Part shown: one piece after another, positions 1 to 20,100 of the stretch
Layout of the letters: the number at the start of each line of letters is the position of its first letter
How positions within the stretch are numbered: the first letter of the stretch is position 1
From: Theropithecus gelada
Lineage: Eukaryota; Chordata; Mammalia; Primates; Cercopithecidae
Direction: 5' to 3'
Length of the DNA stretch: 64,000 nt
Assembly (NCBI RefSeq): GCF_003255815.1
Contig: NC_037669.1
Span: 48,592,756 to 48,656,755 of the forward strand
The notes under the pieces: generated by a model
Database searches by the model: none
The model's input: only the letters and a program-made list of their open reading frames with translations
What the model was told of the DNA's origin: nothing
Position numbers and translations under genes: made by a program

Positions 1-41
1 ACATGCAAATTGCTTCTCGTGTTTTTTTCTGAACACTCTAG

Positions 42-8286
<8,245 letters not shown>

Positions 8287-8445
8287 GGCAGGGGAGAGTG
8301 TCCCCTGCTGCTGCCCGCCCCCACCCATGGCCCGTTGCTGGATGACTGTCACTCTTTTTTCAGAAGGTGTTACAACTTGGCATTATCACGGGTTGAGCCA
8401 TTTGTTCCCTGTCTGCACCTGAAGGGTTGTCTCCTGGCCTGGGAG

Positions 8446-8681
8446 AGCCTCTTCCAGGTTTCGACCTGCAGGAGTGCTCTCTAACAGGACCATCACAGCT
8501 TCTGAACTGAGCCGGAGAGAGAGAATGGAATTGCTGACCTCTGGAACTGGCGGGTATTCTGGTCATTGAGGATACACCATAGTGGAAACTGGGGCTTGCG
8601 CTGCTGCCTCCAGGGCGTGAGGTGGGTGGGGACCTGTGTCAGGTGTGGATAGCCATTTCTGCTCAACCACACATTCTCTAA
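8446..8681 (+). repeat. Perfect 236-bp inverted repeat, left arm (ACAD9 3'UTR)
   Basis: This stretch (agcctcttccagg to cacattctctaa) is the exact reverse complement of 8970-9205; I found no mismatch on base-by-base reading. The arms are non-repetitive sequence, not Alu or L1. Confidence 0.93.
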
Positions 8682-8768
8682 GAAACAGCTTGAAAGCTGT
8701 GTCTGGGTCATTCATTTAAACTAGAAGCAGAGGCACTTAAAACATGTACCAGGAACCATTTAACGAAG

Positions 8769-8774
8769 AATATA
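8769..8774 (+). promoter_or_regulatory. Candidate poly(A) signal AATATA for ACAD9
   Basis: A variant hexamer with a GT/T-rich stretch 15-50 bp downstream. It is the only candidate seen in the first 600 bp after the stop. Confidence 0.4.
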
Positions 8775-8969
8775 AAATGTCACAATCTGTGTACTCTTAG
8801 CCTTTGCTGTACTTGTCACACTGTTCCTCAGAACCAGCATTTAATGGGTGACAGCAGGACCCTGAGAACCACCCTTTGTTGATGGCCTCGGGTCCCCTTT
8901 GTCCTCACTCTGCAAGGAGGGCCCAGAACGCTAAGGAGCAGACACAGTGCAGTCCACAATGCCTTGGGG

Positions 8970-9205
8970 TTAGAGAATGTGTGGTTGAGCAGAAATGGCT
9001 ATCCACACCTGACACAGGTCCCCACCCACCTCACGCCCTGGAGGCAGCAGCGCAAGCCCCAGTTTCCACTATGGTGTATCCTCAATGACCAGAATACCCG
9101 CCAGTTCCAGAGGTCAGCAATTCCATTCTCTCTCTCCGGCTCAGTTCAGAAGCTGTGATGGTCCTGTTAGAGAGCACTCCTGCAGGTCGAAACCTGGAAG
9201 AGGCT
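8970..9205 (-). repeat. Perfect 236-bp inverted repeat, right arm
   Basis: Reverse complement of 8446-8681 with a 288-bp spacer (8682-8969). It lies downstream of the proposed ACAD9 poly(A) signal, so only longer transcripts or antisense CFAP92 read-through would contain both arms. Confidence 0.93.
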
Positions 9206-10843
9206 TAGTTTTTATCCTCCTCAGGAGATAGGGAGGCTGCCTCAGCTGAGGTACCCACCTAGGGACTTTAATTTCTTTACAAAACTGGCCTCTACTCTTG
9301 AGGAGAGGATGAATGGTATCTCCAGGCTGTCCCAGCAGGTCTTTGCATTTCTCCAGCCTCCCTTTTACTGGCGCTTGCAAGATACACTGGGTCCCAGCGT
9401 GCTCACTGTGGTGGACTTTAAGCTTTGGTATGGTCCTTGGGTGGTCTGGAGCTCTAAAATGCCTATGGTGGACATTCCCTTGAGCACAGAGAAAGCGGCC
9501 AGCTCTTTTTCCTCCAAGTATATTCCCAATTTACTGTGATGCTGGAAATAGGCAAGGAGGAGATTGGGAACTTGGAGAGCTGAGCTGGCTGAGCGGGGCT
9601 GGCCTGAGCATTGTGCCAGGGGTTTGGTAACTAGTTTTTAAAACGGGAAAGTTTCTAAATATTGTGACCATGTAAATAACCTCTCAGTGAAACCTAAAGT
9701 TCTGTTTTGTTAATGATAGCAAGGAAGCATTTTGCACAAAATGAAGCATGCATACCTCTGGACAAAAGGCTGCTTGGACTTTCTTTGCACAGGGGAAGTT
9801 TGGGGAGGGGCTGTCAGACCCACCCCACTTCCAGGCAGACCTCTGGAAGGGGGCTTCACTCTAGGCTGGTGGTGTGTAAGGCCTTGGTCAGCAGCAAATT
9901 CTCCATTCATCCATCTGGGTTGAAAAGGCCTAGCGACCAGTTCAAGCCTGTCCCTCTCATCTGTAGTTGCTAACTTTTCTTAAGCATGTTGTGGGAAGAG
10001 GAGACCCCAGCATGTGTTTCTTAAATGATTTCACCAGTGAAACCCCCAGGAGACTTTTGCTGGGAAGGCTGGCAGTGGAGCTCACTAGGAAGCATTCTTA
10101 CCAAGGAAAAGCCTTGTGTTCTTAGGCTAGACAGCTCTCCTAGCTGGAGCCTCCTTGAGAGCCACAGCAGTAACTGTGGGCCTGAGACATGCCCACAGAG
10201 AGCAGGTCTCTTCAGGCAGCCTGGGAGATCTAGGGCCTACTGGGGAGGGAGGGAGCGAAGTCTAGGCAAATGGAGAAAGTGACATTTTGGCAAACTTGTT
10301 AGCACTTCCATGGAGCTGTGATCAGCTGTCCTTAAGAGTCGAGAAGGAAAGCAAGCCGTCATTTTCACCTGACCTAGTTTTCTGGGAGAGGTTTCTCTGG
10401 CAGACCTTGTTGTTAGATAGGTTCATGTCTCGTTCTCCCTGAACAAAGGTTCTGGCTCTGTTAACTGACAAGTTTGGATTCTATGTTAACCTCTAGATGA
10501 TCCTGAGAGCAATTTTCATAAGCAGGGATAAAGAGGAAGAGGACTTGGAGGGACTGGTGTAGGAAGACCTACGTTTCCTGTCTCCGCCTTTCCCCCACAG
10601 GAAGAACTGTCAGTATCTTTGCAGCTGGAAGGTCCCAGTAAAGCCCAGAGCCTCTGCCCTCAGCTCTTGGCTGGACACCTAGAGATCAGTCATGGGTAAT
10701 AGTGTTGAAGCTCAGGAAGCCTTTAGACCTGTCTTCCAACTTTATAGCCAAGAAACCAGGCCCAGGGCATGAAGGGATTTGCCTGAAGTCACACAAATGC
10801 CACACTTAGGACTAGAATCCTGGTCTGAGTTCCAGCCCAACAT
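9206..10843. other. Convergent intergenic stretch, mostly unique
   Basis: No gene recognised. A decayed MIR-like segment lies at 10725-10850. Open frames here are short and have no family resemblance or splice context. Confidence 0.6.
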
Positions 10844-10850
10844 TCAATCT
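10725..10850 (-). mobile_element. MIR-like SINE fragment, antisense
   Basis: Shows the MIR core in reverse: gaaaccaggcccagggcatg, then gatttgcctgaagtcacac, then ggactagaatcctggtctg. Too diverged to subclass. Confidence 0.5.
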
Positions 10851-11164
10851 CTTCTATCAGACCCGTTCTGCATCTTGATTTTTTTAGCATAGAAAGTTTG
10901 ATTGATAGCGTAAACAAAATGGATACCACTGAAGATGCAGAGTGGCACAGAGCTCCTGCCTGCCCACGGCATCAGGAGGCCCAGCTTGGCAAAGCCTTGC
11001 CTGTTACCTGTTACAGGAGTTGGTGCAGGCGAAGGGGGCAGCTTGAGGAAAGGTGGTGGCTTCTTGTACAGATCAAAGTCCACGTGGTGCCTGTCCCAGC
11101 TCCACCGGTCTCGATCCAACACAGGCTCCAGTACATTAGCAAACAGGGAGTTTTCCTTCCACTC
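10844..11164 (-). CDS. CFAP92: CFAP92 last exon in window (read to stop at 10844; possible donor at 11008)
   Basis: The acceptor is ccaatttag just above 11164. The frame reads EWKENSLFANVLEPVLDRDR and continues through HHVDFDLYKKPPPFLKLPPS. After PTPVT there is a possible donor gtaaca at 11007; ignoring it, the frame runs on to a stop at 10844. Up to about 11008 it looks conserved and charged/proline-rich; the last 55 codons are less convincing. I see no clear poly(A) signal. Confidence 0.7.
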   Translation of the reverse strand, partial: EWKENSLFANVLEPVLDRDRWSWDRHHVDFDLYKKPPPFLKLPPSPAPTPVTGNRQGFAKLGLLMPWAGRSSVPLCIFSGIHFVYAINQTFYAKKIKMQNGSDRRD

Positions 11165-14100
11165 CTAAATTGGGGGAGTAAGTAAATCAGGAGAAAGGTC
11201 CCTGTGGACACCCCACCTGAGACCCTGCTCTTCCCTGTGGACCTCATTCAGCTCTTTGATGGGTGGCAGCTTGAGATCCTGAAAGCTGCCTTCAGTGTCG
11301 CTCTGAAGACCTGTCACTTGGAATCCCCTGGCTGTGAGCCAGGCTTGGCGGGATTTCTTCTGGGCTTTCTTCTCCTCTTCCTTCAAGTCCAGGGGCTCCA
11401 CCATGGCTGAGAGGTAATCCTGTGAGTACGTGAATCTCTTTCTTGGCTCCTAGAAATGGGGGCAGACAGGTTGGGGTAGAAGGGCTGATAGCAATCTTGG
11501 ATTTCTTGTAGGAATCAGAAACAGCTGGGGGCATAATCATAGTTCCTGATGACGTAAATAGTGCATTGAGAGGAAATGACTGTGCAGCAGCCCTGTAAGG
11601 GTCATATTATTGTCCCCTTTGATGGGAGAAGCCGTTTCCTGAAGTTAATGTGTGCTGGAAACCTAACCCATGGCTTTCCCTTCTGTTGGTAGCTGCCTTC
11701 ATAAGCAGCAATCATAAAGTGTACCCCAGAGGTAAGGATGCTACAGTTGTTCTCCTTCATGTACATCTGAGCTTCCATTGAGGATCTCGGGCTCACCCTC
11801 AGTCTAGAGGATTCTCATTTAGTGTGGAATAGAACACTTCTCAACATCTGAGCCTTGTCTACTTCCCCTAGCATGATTGGCTTTCATCTGTACACCTGAG
11901 ATCCCCCGCTGACCTCCAGGCAGGTGTGGTCAGAGTAAAGAATTCACGGGATTTGCCAGCTGCCATCATCCTGTCTGGGTCTCTCACCTTGGCCATCTCT
12001 TGATACAGCTGCTTCTTGGCAAGCTCTGTAGAATTCATGGTCTGGATACTATAGTTGTAGACGGCCTTGTTGGCAGGGGCTGAAATTTTAATCACCTTCG
12101 CCACGGACTTTGGAGGCTTCTTGCTGACCTGGTAGGCTTCTGTGATGTTTTTCTGAAGAAAGAGACACCAGTCACTACCCACACCAGGTCATCCTCACCC
12201 CCAACTGCCAGCTCATAGGCAGTGAGATGATCTCTGGGACATAGCTGTGGTGCAGGTATTGATTGATTCTTCAATACTGGTGCTGTTATTTCATTGTAGA
12301 ACCAGGGCAAAGGGCCACTAGTCCAACCTCTCACTATCCAAAATGGAATTTAAGAGGACCAAAAAATTGAGACCCTTAAGATCACTGTAACTGGAACACA
12401 CATCATGTGACCACTCATCTCCCAACCAGCTTGTGATAAAGACAGAATTTCTGTCTCACATGGTCAGAAGTAGGAGAGTGTGGATGGGATATTACAACCT
12501 AAAGCAGCAAGGACTGCCGTCCTTGACCGTGGTTAACTGTCAAGTGTGCGTAAGGAGCATGACCCTCATTCTCTCCAGCAGGCCCAGTATGGAAATGGGA
12601 AATCTTCCCTGAACAGAGGGAAATATGATGGTCTGTTGGCTTTCTTTGTGAATGAAAATAGAAATGTGGAAGGAGATAAAAGAACACAGAAGGCTGGAGG
12701 GAAAGGTGGCTGGGACCCAAAACAAGGGAGAACTGGGAAAAGTTACCACTCTAAATTGTTGGGCACTGTGCAGTGTTTCGTATGCATATTTCACAGTAAC
12801 CTTCAGCAAAATACCATCTTTTACCTTTAAAAATCTTTTTTTTTTTTTTTGAGACAGAGTCTCGCTCTGTCGCCCAGGCTGGAGTGCAGTGGCCAGATCT
12901 CAGCTCACTGTAAGCTCCGCCTCCCGGGTTCACGCCATTCTCCTGCCTCAGCCTCCCGAGTAGCTGGGACTACAGGCGCCCGCCACCTCGCCCGGCTAGT
13001 TTTTTGTATTTTTTTAGTAGAGACGGGGTTTCACCGTGTTAGCCAGGATGGTCTCGATCTCCTGACCTCGTGATCCACCCGTCTCGGCCTCCCAAAGTGC
13101 TGGGATTACAGGCTTGAGCCACTGCGCCCGGCCGGCTAAAAATCTTTTTAGCACAAGATGGTGACCTTAGCTCAAATACAGTGGCTTGACTTTTGAATCA
13201 TTGAGGAATTTCTGCACAAGAATGCAGAATAATCAGGGGAGGACAAAATCTGCGATTCACACACATGAAAGAACAGACTGTCCAGGCAATAGGGATGCAA
13301 GGCAAAGACAGGTCTAGGTCCTCAGACTTTGGAGCACCTGCGAGAAGATTATGCTAGGGATGCCACGTAAAGCAAGGATCCTGTCATGGCCCACACGGAA
13401 CTTCAATCAATATTTCTTGATGTGTCGAGTCTTTTTAGTTGTCCTTAGGTGGGGAGTTGATCTGAGTTTCTCAGTCTGCCATTCCTAGAAGTCCCTGATC
13501 CTTCCAAATCCTAGAATTGGTGAATTACAACCTAGGGGGACAGATTCTGCTTTCCGTGTTACTCCTTTCTTAAAATTTGAAGTTGAAATTCTGAACTAAT
13601 GCTTGTTAGAGGGAAAGCAAACAGTGTTCCGTAGTTCTTCTGGGTGCCTGAGATTCTCTGCCAAGGGGTGACACCTGCAGGATAATTTGGACTCAGAGCA
13701 AAAGTCGATGCTAGAGAAGTACGTAACAGTATTAAAAAAGGCCACAGACTGAACAACTGAAGCTAAATTATTGGAAAAGATGAGCTAAGAATTTAACATA
13801 AGAAATTATTTTAAAATAAGAGTGAAGATAGCAATATGAAGCAGAAGTAAGACTAAAAGAAAAAGTATTGAGTATGAAAATAGTTGAAATAGAAGACAAG
13901 AGAAAGATATATTGCAGAAGTGATACTGTTGTAGAACGAATGAATGAACTGGAAGATCCACTTGAGATATGCTGTCAGAAAGCAGTCCTGTATAAAAAGA
14001 TAAAATTAGAAACTGAGCATAGAGGATGGAAATAACATCCCAATAACAGAAGAAGGAGGGGAAAAGTGAGAACAAGAAAATTTGAAGAAATAATGAATGT

Positions 14101-17100
14101 CAGAAAAGACAAAACTTCCAAGCCTGAGTACACTGTTAATAGTGGGATTTAAGCAAACAAATACAAAGATAAACTCTCAAAGCTTCTAGAGGAAAAGAGC
14201 AGGCCACCTGTAAAGAAAAAAGTATCACTTGTGATCAGATCCACAACAGCAACAAGGTAAATTAACTTCAACCTAGAATTTCATATCCAGGCAACCTCAT
14301 TGTGAGGGCATATGCTTAGGTTTACAAGGCCTTAGGTTTTATACAAAACCCTCCTTTAAAAACTCTTGGGGCCGGGTGTGATGGCTTACGCCTGTAATCC
14401 CAGTACTTTGGGAGGCTGAGGCAGGCAGATATCTGAGGTCAGGAGTTCGAGACCAGCTTGGCCAACATAGTGAAACCCTTTCCATACTAAAAAATACAAA
14501 AATTAGCTGGGCATGGTGGCACATGCCTGTAGTCCCAGCCACTTGAGGCAAGAGAATTGCTTGAACCCAGGAGGTGGAGGTTGCATTAAGCTGAGATCAT
14601 GCCGCTCTACTCTAGCCTGGGTGACAGAGCGAGACTCCATCTCAGAAAAACAAACAAAACTCATGGGAAAAAATTCAAAATGGAGGAGGAACATGCAGGA
14701 GGATTCAAGGTTAGCAAGTAATGTCCAGTATCCTAGTAAAGTTGTCTTAAAAGGACTAGGAAAAAGTAAAATTTCAGAGCCAGAAACTGAAATTCTAGAG
14801 ACTATAAAAGGGATGGTGTTGTATGGGTAGGAGATGAGATAAGAGGGATGAGAATGTACTATTTGTCTTACAAAGGGAATATAGTTTTATGAGTTTAACA
14901 ATTGAGTTTAACAGTTCAGTAGGAATGCCTAACCATATGGTCTTCAGGATAACCACCTTAAAAACAAAGATAGAATGTATAACAAGTCCACAGAAGAAAA
15001 CTTGATCTACCCAAAGAACACAGGAATGGAGGGTTTAAAAGTAGATTAGGTGGCAAAAATGCCTCATCTAACAGTAATTAGTGTTAAGGTTGCCAATTAA
15101 AGAATCTCAGATTGGATTTTTTTTTTTTTTTTTTTTGAGACAGAGTTTCGCTCTTGTTGCCCAGGCTGGAGTGGAATGGCGCGATCTTGGCTCACTCTAA
15201 CCTCCGTCTTCCAAGATGAAGTGATTATCCTGCCTCGGCCTCCTAAGTAGCTGGGATTACAGGCGTGTGCCACCACGCCTGGCTAATTTCGTATTTTTAG
15301 TAGAGATGGGATTTCACCATGTTCAGGCCGATCTTGAACGCCTGACCTCAAGAGATCCACCCACTTCAGCCTCCCAAAGTGCTGGGATTACAGGTGTGAG
15401 CCACCACACCCAGCCTGGATTTTTTTTAAAGCTAACAATATGCTATCTACAAAACTTTCAACACAAAGATACAGGTTTGACAGCTAAAGGGAGACAGCAT
15501 ATACACTAGGCAAAAAGGCATCAGAAAACAAAGACAAAAAAGCTGTGTGGCATTCTTAATATCTGCTGAAACAATTCAAGTTAATCTATCAAAAGGGGCA
15601 AAAGGATATTGTATATTGAGGACAACAAAAAGGTATAACTTGTAAATATATATGCACCTAGCAATATAGTCTCAAAATATATTAAGAAACAACTGACAGG
15701 ATTACAAGAAGAAACAGACATCTATCATCACTGGAGAGCAACCAAGGCAACCAGGATTTGAGAGGCCAAGAATTTGGAGAAAAGGGAAATAATGGTGGTT
15801 CCATTTTCTTTTTGCAGTTTTTTCTCAAGGGATTTACTGACTACTAAGTTGCACATGGATAAGGCAGAAATAAGAATGTCAGCAGAAAAAGAAGCTAAGA
15901 AGGTATTTTAGAAAATGTTGCATTGCTAGGGAAACAAAATTGGATTTCAAAATTGGAAATTGTGCCAAGGAGGAAAGGCCCTGGTACCTCTAGGCCTCCA
16001 GTTTAGAATTCAGAAAATCTGTGCTTTAGGAGTAAGGGCAAGCCTGACTCTGATTAAGGAGATTTATCTGCCCTCTGTCTCCTGCTATATCATCTGTGGA
16101 ATAAGACATCAAGAGTCTCTACAGTTTTCAATACACTCTTTACCATTTAACAAAAAATAACAGACATGCCAGGAAACAGGATGAAAAGATGGAAACCAAG
16201 AAAAAAGAGAGACAATAGAAACAGACCCGAGGTAATCCAGATATTGGAAGTATCAGACAAGAACATTAAACTAGTCTGGACATGGTGGCTCATGCTTGTA
16301 ATTGCAGCACTTTGGGAGGCCGAGATGGGTGAATCACCTGAGGTGAGGAGTTAGAGACCAGCCTAACCAACATGGTGAGACCCTGTTTGTACTAAATATA
16401 CAGAAATTAGCTGGGCGTGGCAGTAGGTAGTCCCAGCTACTCGGAAGGCTGAGGCAGGGAGAATTGCTTGAACCCAGGAGGCGGAGGTTGCAGTGAGCCA
16501 ACTGCACTCTAGCCTGGGCGACAGAGCGAGACTCTATCTCAAAAAAAAAAAAAAATTATTATTATTATGATTAATCAAAATAAATGAAAATGAGAATTTC
16601 ACCAGACACCTGGAACCTATAGGAAAGGTAAATGGAAATCATAGAATTAAAGAAATCATCATTAAAGTTAAGATCCAGTGGATGGGTTTAATTGCAGCTT
16701 GGACACAGTGTTGGGGAAAAGCTGAATGTTGGGGAAAAAGGCTGAGACAGGGCTTGCTTGCATGTCTGACATAATGTAAAAGAGTCTTGGAACATGTCTG
16801 GGATCGAGGGTCTAAAACCCCTTGTGGCCTTTGGATCACCAAGCTCTGTGCCAAAGGGTGGAAGGCTGCCCTGCTGCGCCACAATCAACCCAGGGCACAA
16901 GCCACAAGGGCGTGGCTTGGATGGAATCCAGGGCTCAGGTCATAAAACCCCTCGTGGCCTCTGGGATGTGTCTAGACTTGCTGGCTTCTTGCTTCTAGCA
17001 CTCAGCCTCATAGGTTGATTGTATCTTAAACTAGAAGAACATGTTTCCCATTATCTTAAGTAGCAGAACATGTTCCATATGCTTCAGAGGAAATGCTAAA

Positions 17101-20100
17101 CCATCACTGCTATAGATCATGCACTTGATACACTGCTTTCTTTCAACCCCCACATCCTCACCACCTGCTTCTTTGATCACCAGTAAGTAGTGTAGGCTTC
17201 CAGCGCTCAGGGCCTTCACAGCCTCCATACTAGTGTTGGCCCCTGGTCCCATTTTATGTACTCTGGTCTCATTCCTTTGACTTGCCGGACTTCCTAGCCC
17301 CCATCGCCTGGTGTTGGGTCTGATCACCCCAACATTCCTGGCGCCCAATGTGAGGTGATGAAGACCCCGGCGAAGGAATGCTAGATGTGTGAAAGCGGAG
17401 GATGCATCATCAGAGGACACCTAAGGACGACTGAAAGAAGCTCAGGAAAGCTGAGGGCTCAGAAGAACCAGGGTAACAATGGGACAAAGTGAAAGCAAAC
17501 ATTCTGCTTATTTGAATTTCTTAAGGCATTTATTACGAAGAGGAGGAGTGAAAGTACTCAGAATTTGTTATCACTCTTTAGTACAGTAGAACAGTTTTGC
17601 CCATGGTTTCTAGAACAAGGGACCATGGAGTTGGATGAATGGGAGAGAATTGGCAGAGATTTTAAAAAGGGATATAAAGATGGAGCAAAAATTCCAGTTT
17701 CTGTTTGGTCAATGTGGGCGCTAATAAAGGCAGCTCTTGAGCCATTTCAAACAGATAAAGCAGATTCAGATGAGGAAGAGGAGGATGAGTGTGAAAAACT
17801 AACTTCAGATTCTGAATGCGAGGAGCAAAAAACCAGAAGAGGTTTATGAAAAGAAGGAGAAACTGAAAAAGGTATATTTTACTAGCTCGTCAGCTCTGCC
17901 TGCTGAATTAAGTGAATGGTCACCTCCTCCCTCTCCCCTTAATGAAAATGAATTAGCTGAAAAACTTACTGCTCCTGTAGTTACAACATTAAAACATGGA
18001 GCAATTGATGGTGCTATACAAAATTCTATTCAAAAAGCTAGAGCTGAGGGAGACCTTGAAACATGGCAATTTCCGGTTACTATAACCCAGGAAGGAGGAC
18101 AGAATATAGCCAATTGGACCACTTTTCCTTATAAGTTATTAAATTTAAGGAAGCCATTAGTCAATATGGGCCAAATTCTCCTTTTGTGCAAACTTTATTT
18201 AAAAATGTGGCTCTTGATAATAGGTTAATACCGTATGATTGGGATACTTTAACAAAATCTGTTCTCACTCTATCTCAGTATTTACAGTTTAAAACTTGGT
18301 GGGCTGATGAAGCTCAGACTCAGGCAAGGGAAAACACAAGTGAAGCCACCTGTGCCTGTTTCCTTTGAACAGTTAATGGGAATTGGCCCTAATTGGGGTC
18401 GATTAGAAAATCAATCAGTACTGGAGGATGTCGCCATTGTTCAGTTGCACACTCTGTGCTTACGGGCATGGGAGAGGATAAATGTTACAGGGAAAAATAT
18501 CCTTCTTTTAGTTCTGTCTGACAGGGACCTAAAGAACCATATATTGATTTTATTGCTCGGCTCCAAGAGGCTGTGTATAAAACCATAACCGATGAACAGC
18601 TCAGGATGTTGCAATACAGCTTCTTACATACAATAATGCTAATGCAGTGTCAGACTGCTATTAGACCCCTGACAGGGAAGCCTCATTTAGCTGAATATAT
18701 TAAGGCTTCTGATGGCATTGGAGGTAACTTACATAAGGCTACTCTTTTAGCTCAGGCTATGGCTGGATTGAAAGCAGGAAAGAATATGCCCCGTTTCTCA
18801 GGCTCTTATTTCAATTGTGGGCAATTTGGACACACACAAAAAAGGAATGTAGAAAAGGAAATCAAAAGGCAAAAACTACCATCAATCAACAGAAAAGTCC
18901 CAGTGTATGCCCCCAGTGTGAGAAAGGCAATCACTGGACAAATCAGTGTCATTCTAAATTTAGCAAAGAGGGACAACCTCTTTCAGGAAACGGGAAGAGG
19001 GGCCCGCCTCAGGTCCCTCAACAAACCGAGGCATATCCAGCACAGCCAGTGCCCTTCCAAACACACAACAATTGTCCCCTGCCACAGTAGGCAGTGCTGC
19101 TATAAACCTCTGCAGCACAATTCCCATCTCCTTACTTCCTGCGGAGCCACCAAAGAAGGTCCCCACAGGCATTAGGGGACCCTTACCCTCAGGAACAGTC
19201 GGTCTATTACTTGGTCTAGTTTAAGAGGTGTCACTGTGCATACGGGAATAATTGACTCTGATTATACCAGAGAAATTCAATTAGTTGGCTGGGCATGGTG
19301 GCTCACGCCTGTAATCCCAGCACTTTGGGAGGCCGAGGTGGGCGGATCACGAGGTACAGAGATCGAGACCATCCTGGCTAACACGGTGAAACCCCGCCTC
19401 TACTAAAAATACAAAAAAATTATTCAAGGTCAGGAGATCAAGACCAACCTGGCTAACACAATGAAACCCCGTCTCTACTAAAAAATACAAAAAACTAGCC
19501 GGGCGAGGTGGTGGGCACCTGTAGTCCCAGCTACTTGGGAGGGTGAGGCAGGAGAATGGCGTGAATCCGGGAGGCAGAGCTTGCAGTGAGCTGAGATCTG
19601 GCCACTGCACTCCAGCCTGCGTGACAGAGCAAGACTCCGTCTCAAAAAAAAAAAAATTATTCAGACGTGGTGGTGGGTACCTGTAGTCCCAGGTCTTAGG
19701 GAGGCTGAGGCAGAAGACTGGTGTGAACCCAGGAGGCAGAGCTTGCAGTGAGCTGAGATCACGCCACTGCACTCCAGCCTGGGCAACAGAGCAAGGCTTC
19801 GTCTCAAAAAAAAAAAAAAAAAAGAAATTCAATTAGTTATTAGTTCTTCAACTCCATGGTCCGCCTCCCGAGGAGAAAGAATTGCTTAGTTATTGTTGTT
19901 ACCTTACACAAAACTAGGAAGCAGCACAATGAAAAGAACAGGCTTTGGTAGTACTAATCAAGCAGGAAAGGCTGTATATTGGGTTAATCAAGTGTCTGAC
20001 AGAAGACCTATTTGTATAGTAACTATTCAGGAAAAGGATTTTGGAAGGACTAGTAGATATTGGAGCTGATGTCTCTATTACAGCTTTAAATCAATGGCCC

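Larger units (their letters stand above)
8287..8790 (+). other. ACAD9: ACAD9 3' untranslated region (minimum extent)
   Basis: Follows the stop codon. It contains the left arm of the inverted repeat (8446-8681). The best poly(A) signal I can find is the variant AATATA at 8769-8774, followed by GT-rich sequence near 8788-8830. No AATAAA occurs before it, so the cleavage position is an inference. Confidence 0.55.
13690..16680 (+). mobile_element. Old L1 remnants, sense, split by Alus
   Basis: A-rich sequence with scattered L1 resemblance: 13700-14340 looks like the 5'/ORF1 part of mammalian L1M, and 15600-15730 (aatatatatgcacctagc, then gacaggattacaagaag) resembles the ORF2 endonuclease region. 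Heavily mutated; boundaries uncertain. Confidence 0.5.

Noticed and set aside
8493..9158. Two open frames with the same protein (QVPTHLTPWRQQRKPQ) on opposite strands
   Set aside because: They are the same 236-bp inverted-repeat arm read twice; no start context, family or splice support.
17565..17849. Possible intact gag domain worth calling a gene
   Set aside because: Only a matrix-sized segment is open; frames break on both sides and the provirus lacks most of pol and env.
19347..19832. 161-codon open frame, antisense
   Set aside because: Translation of nested Alu sequence; Alu reverse strands give such frames everywhere.
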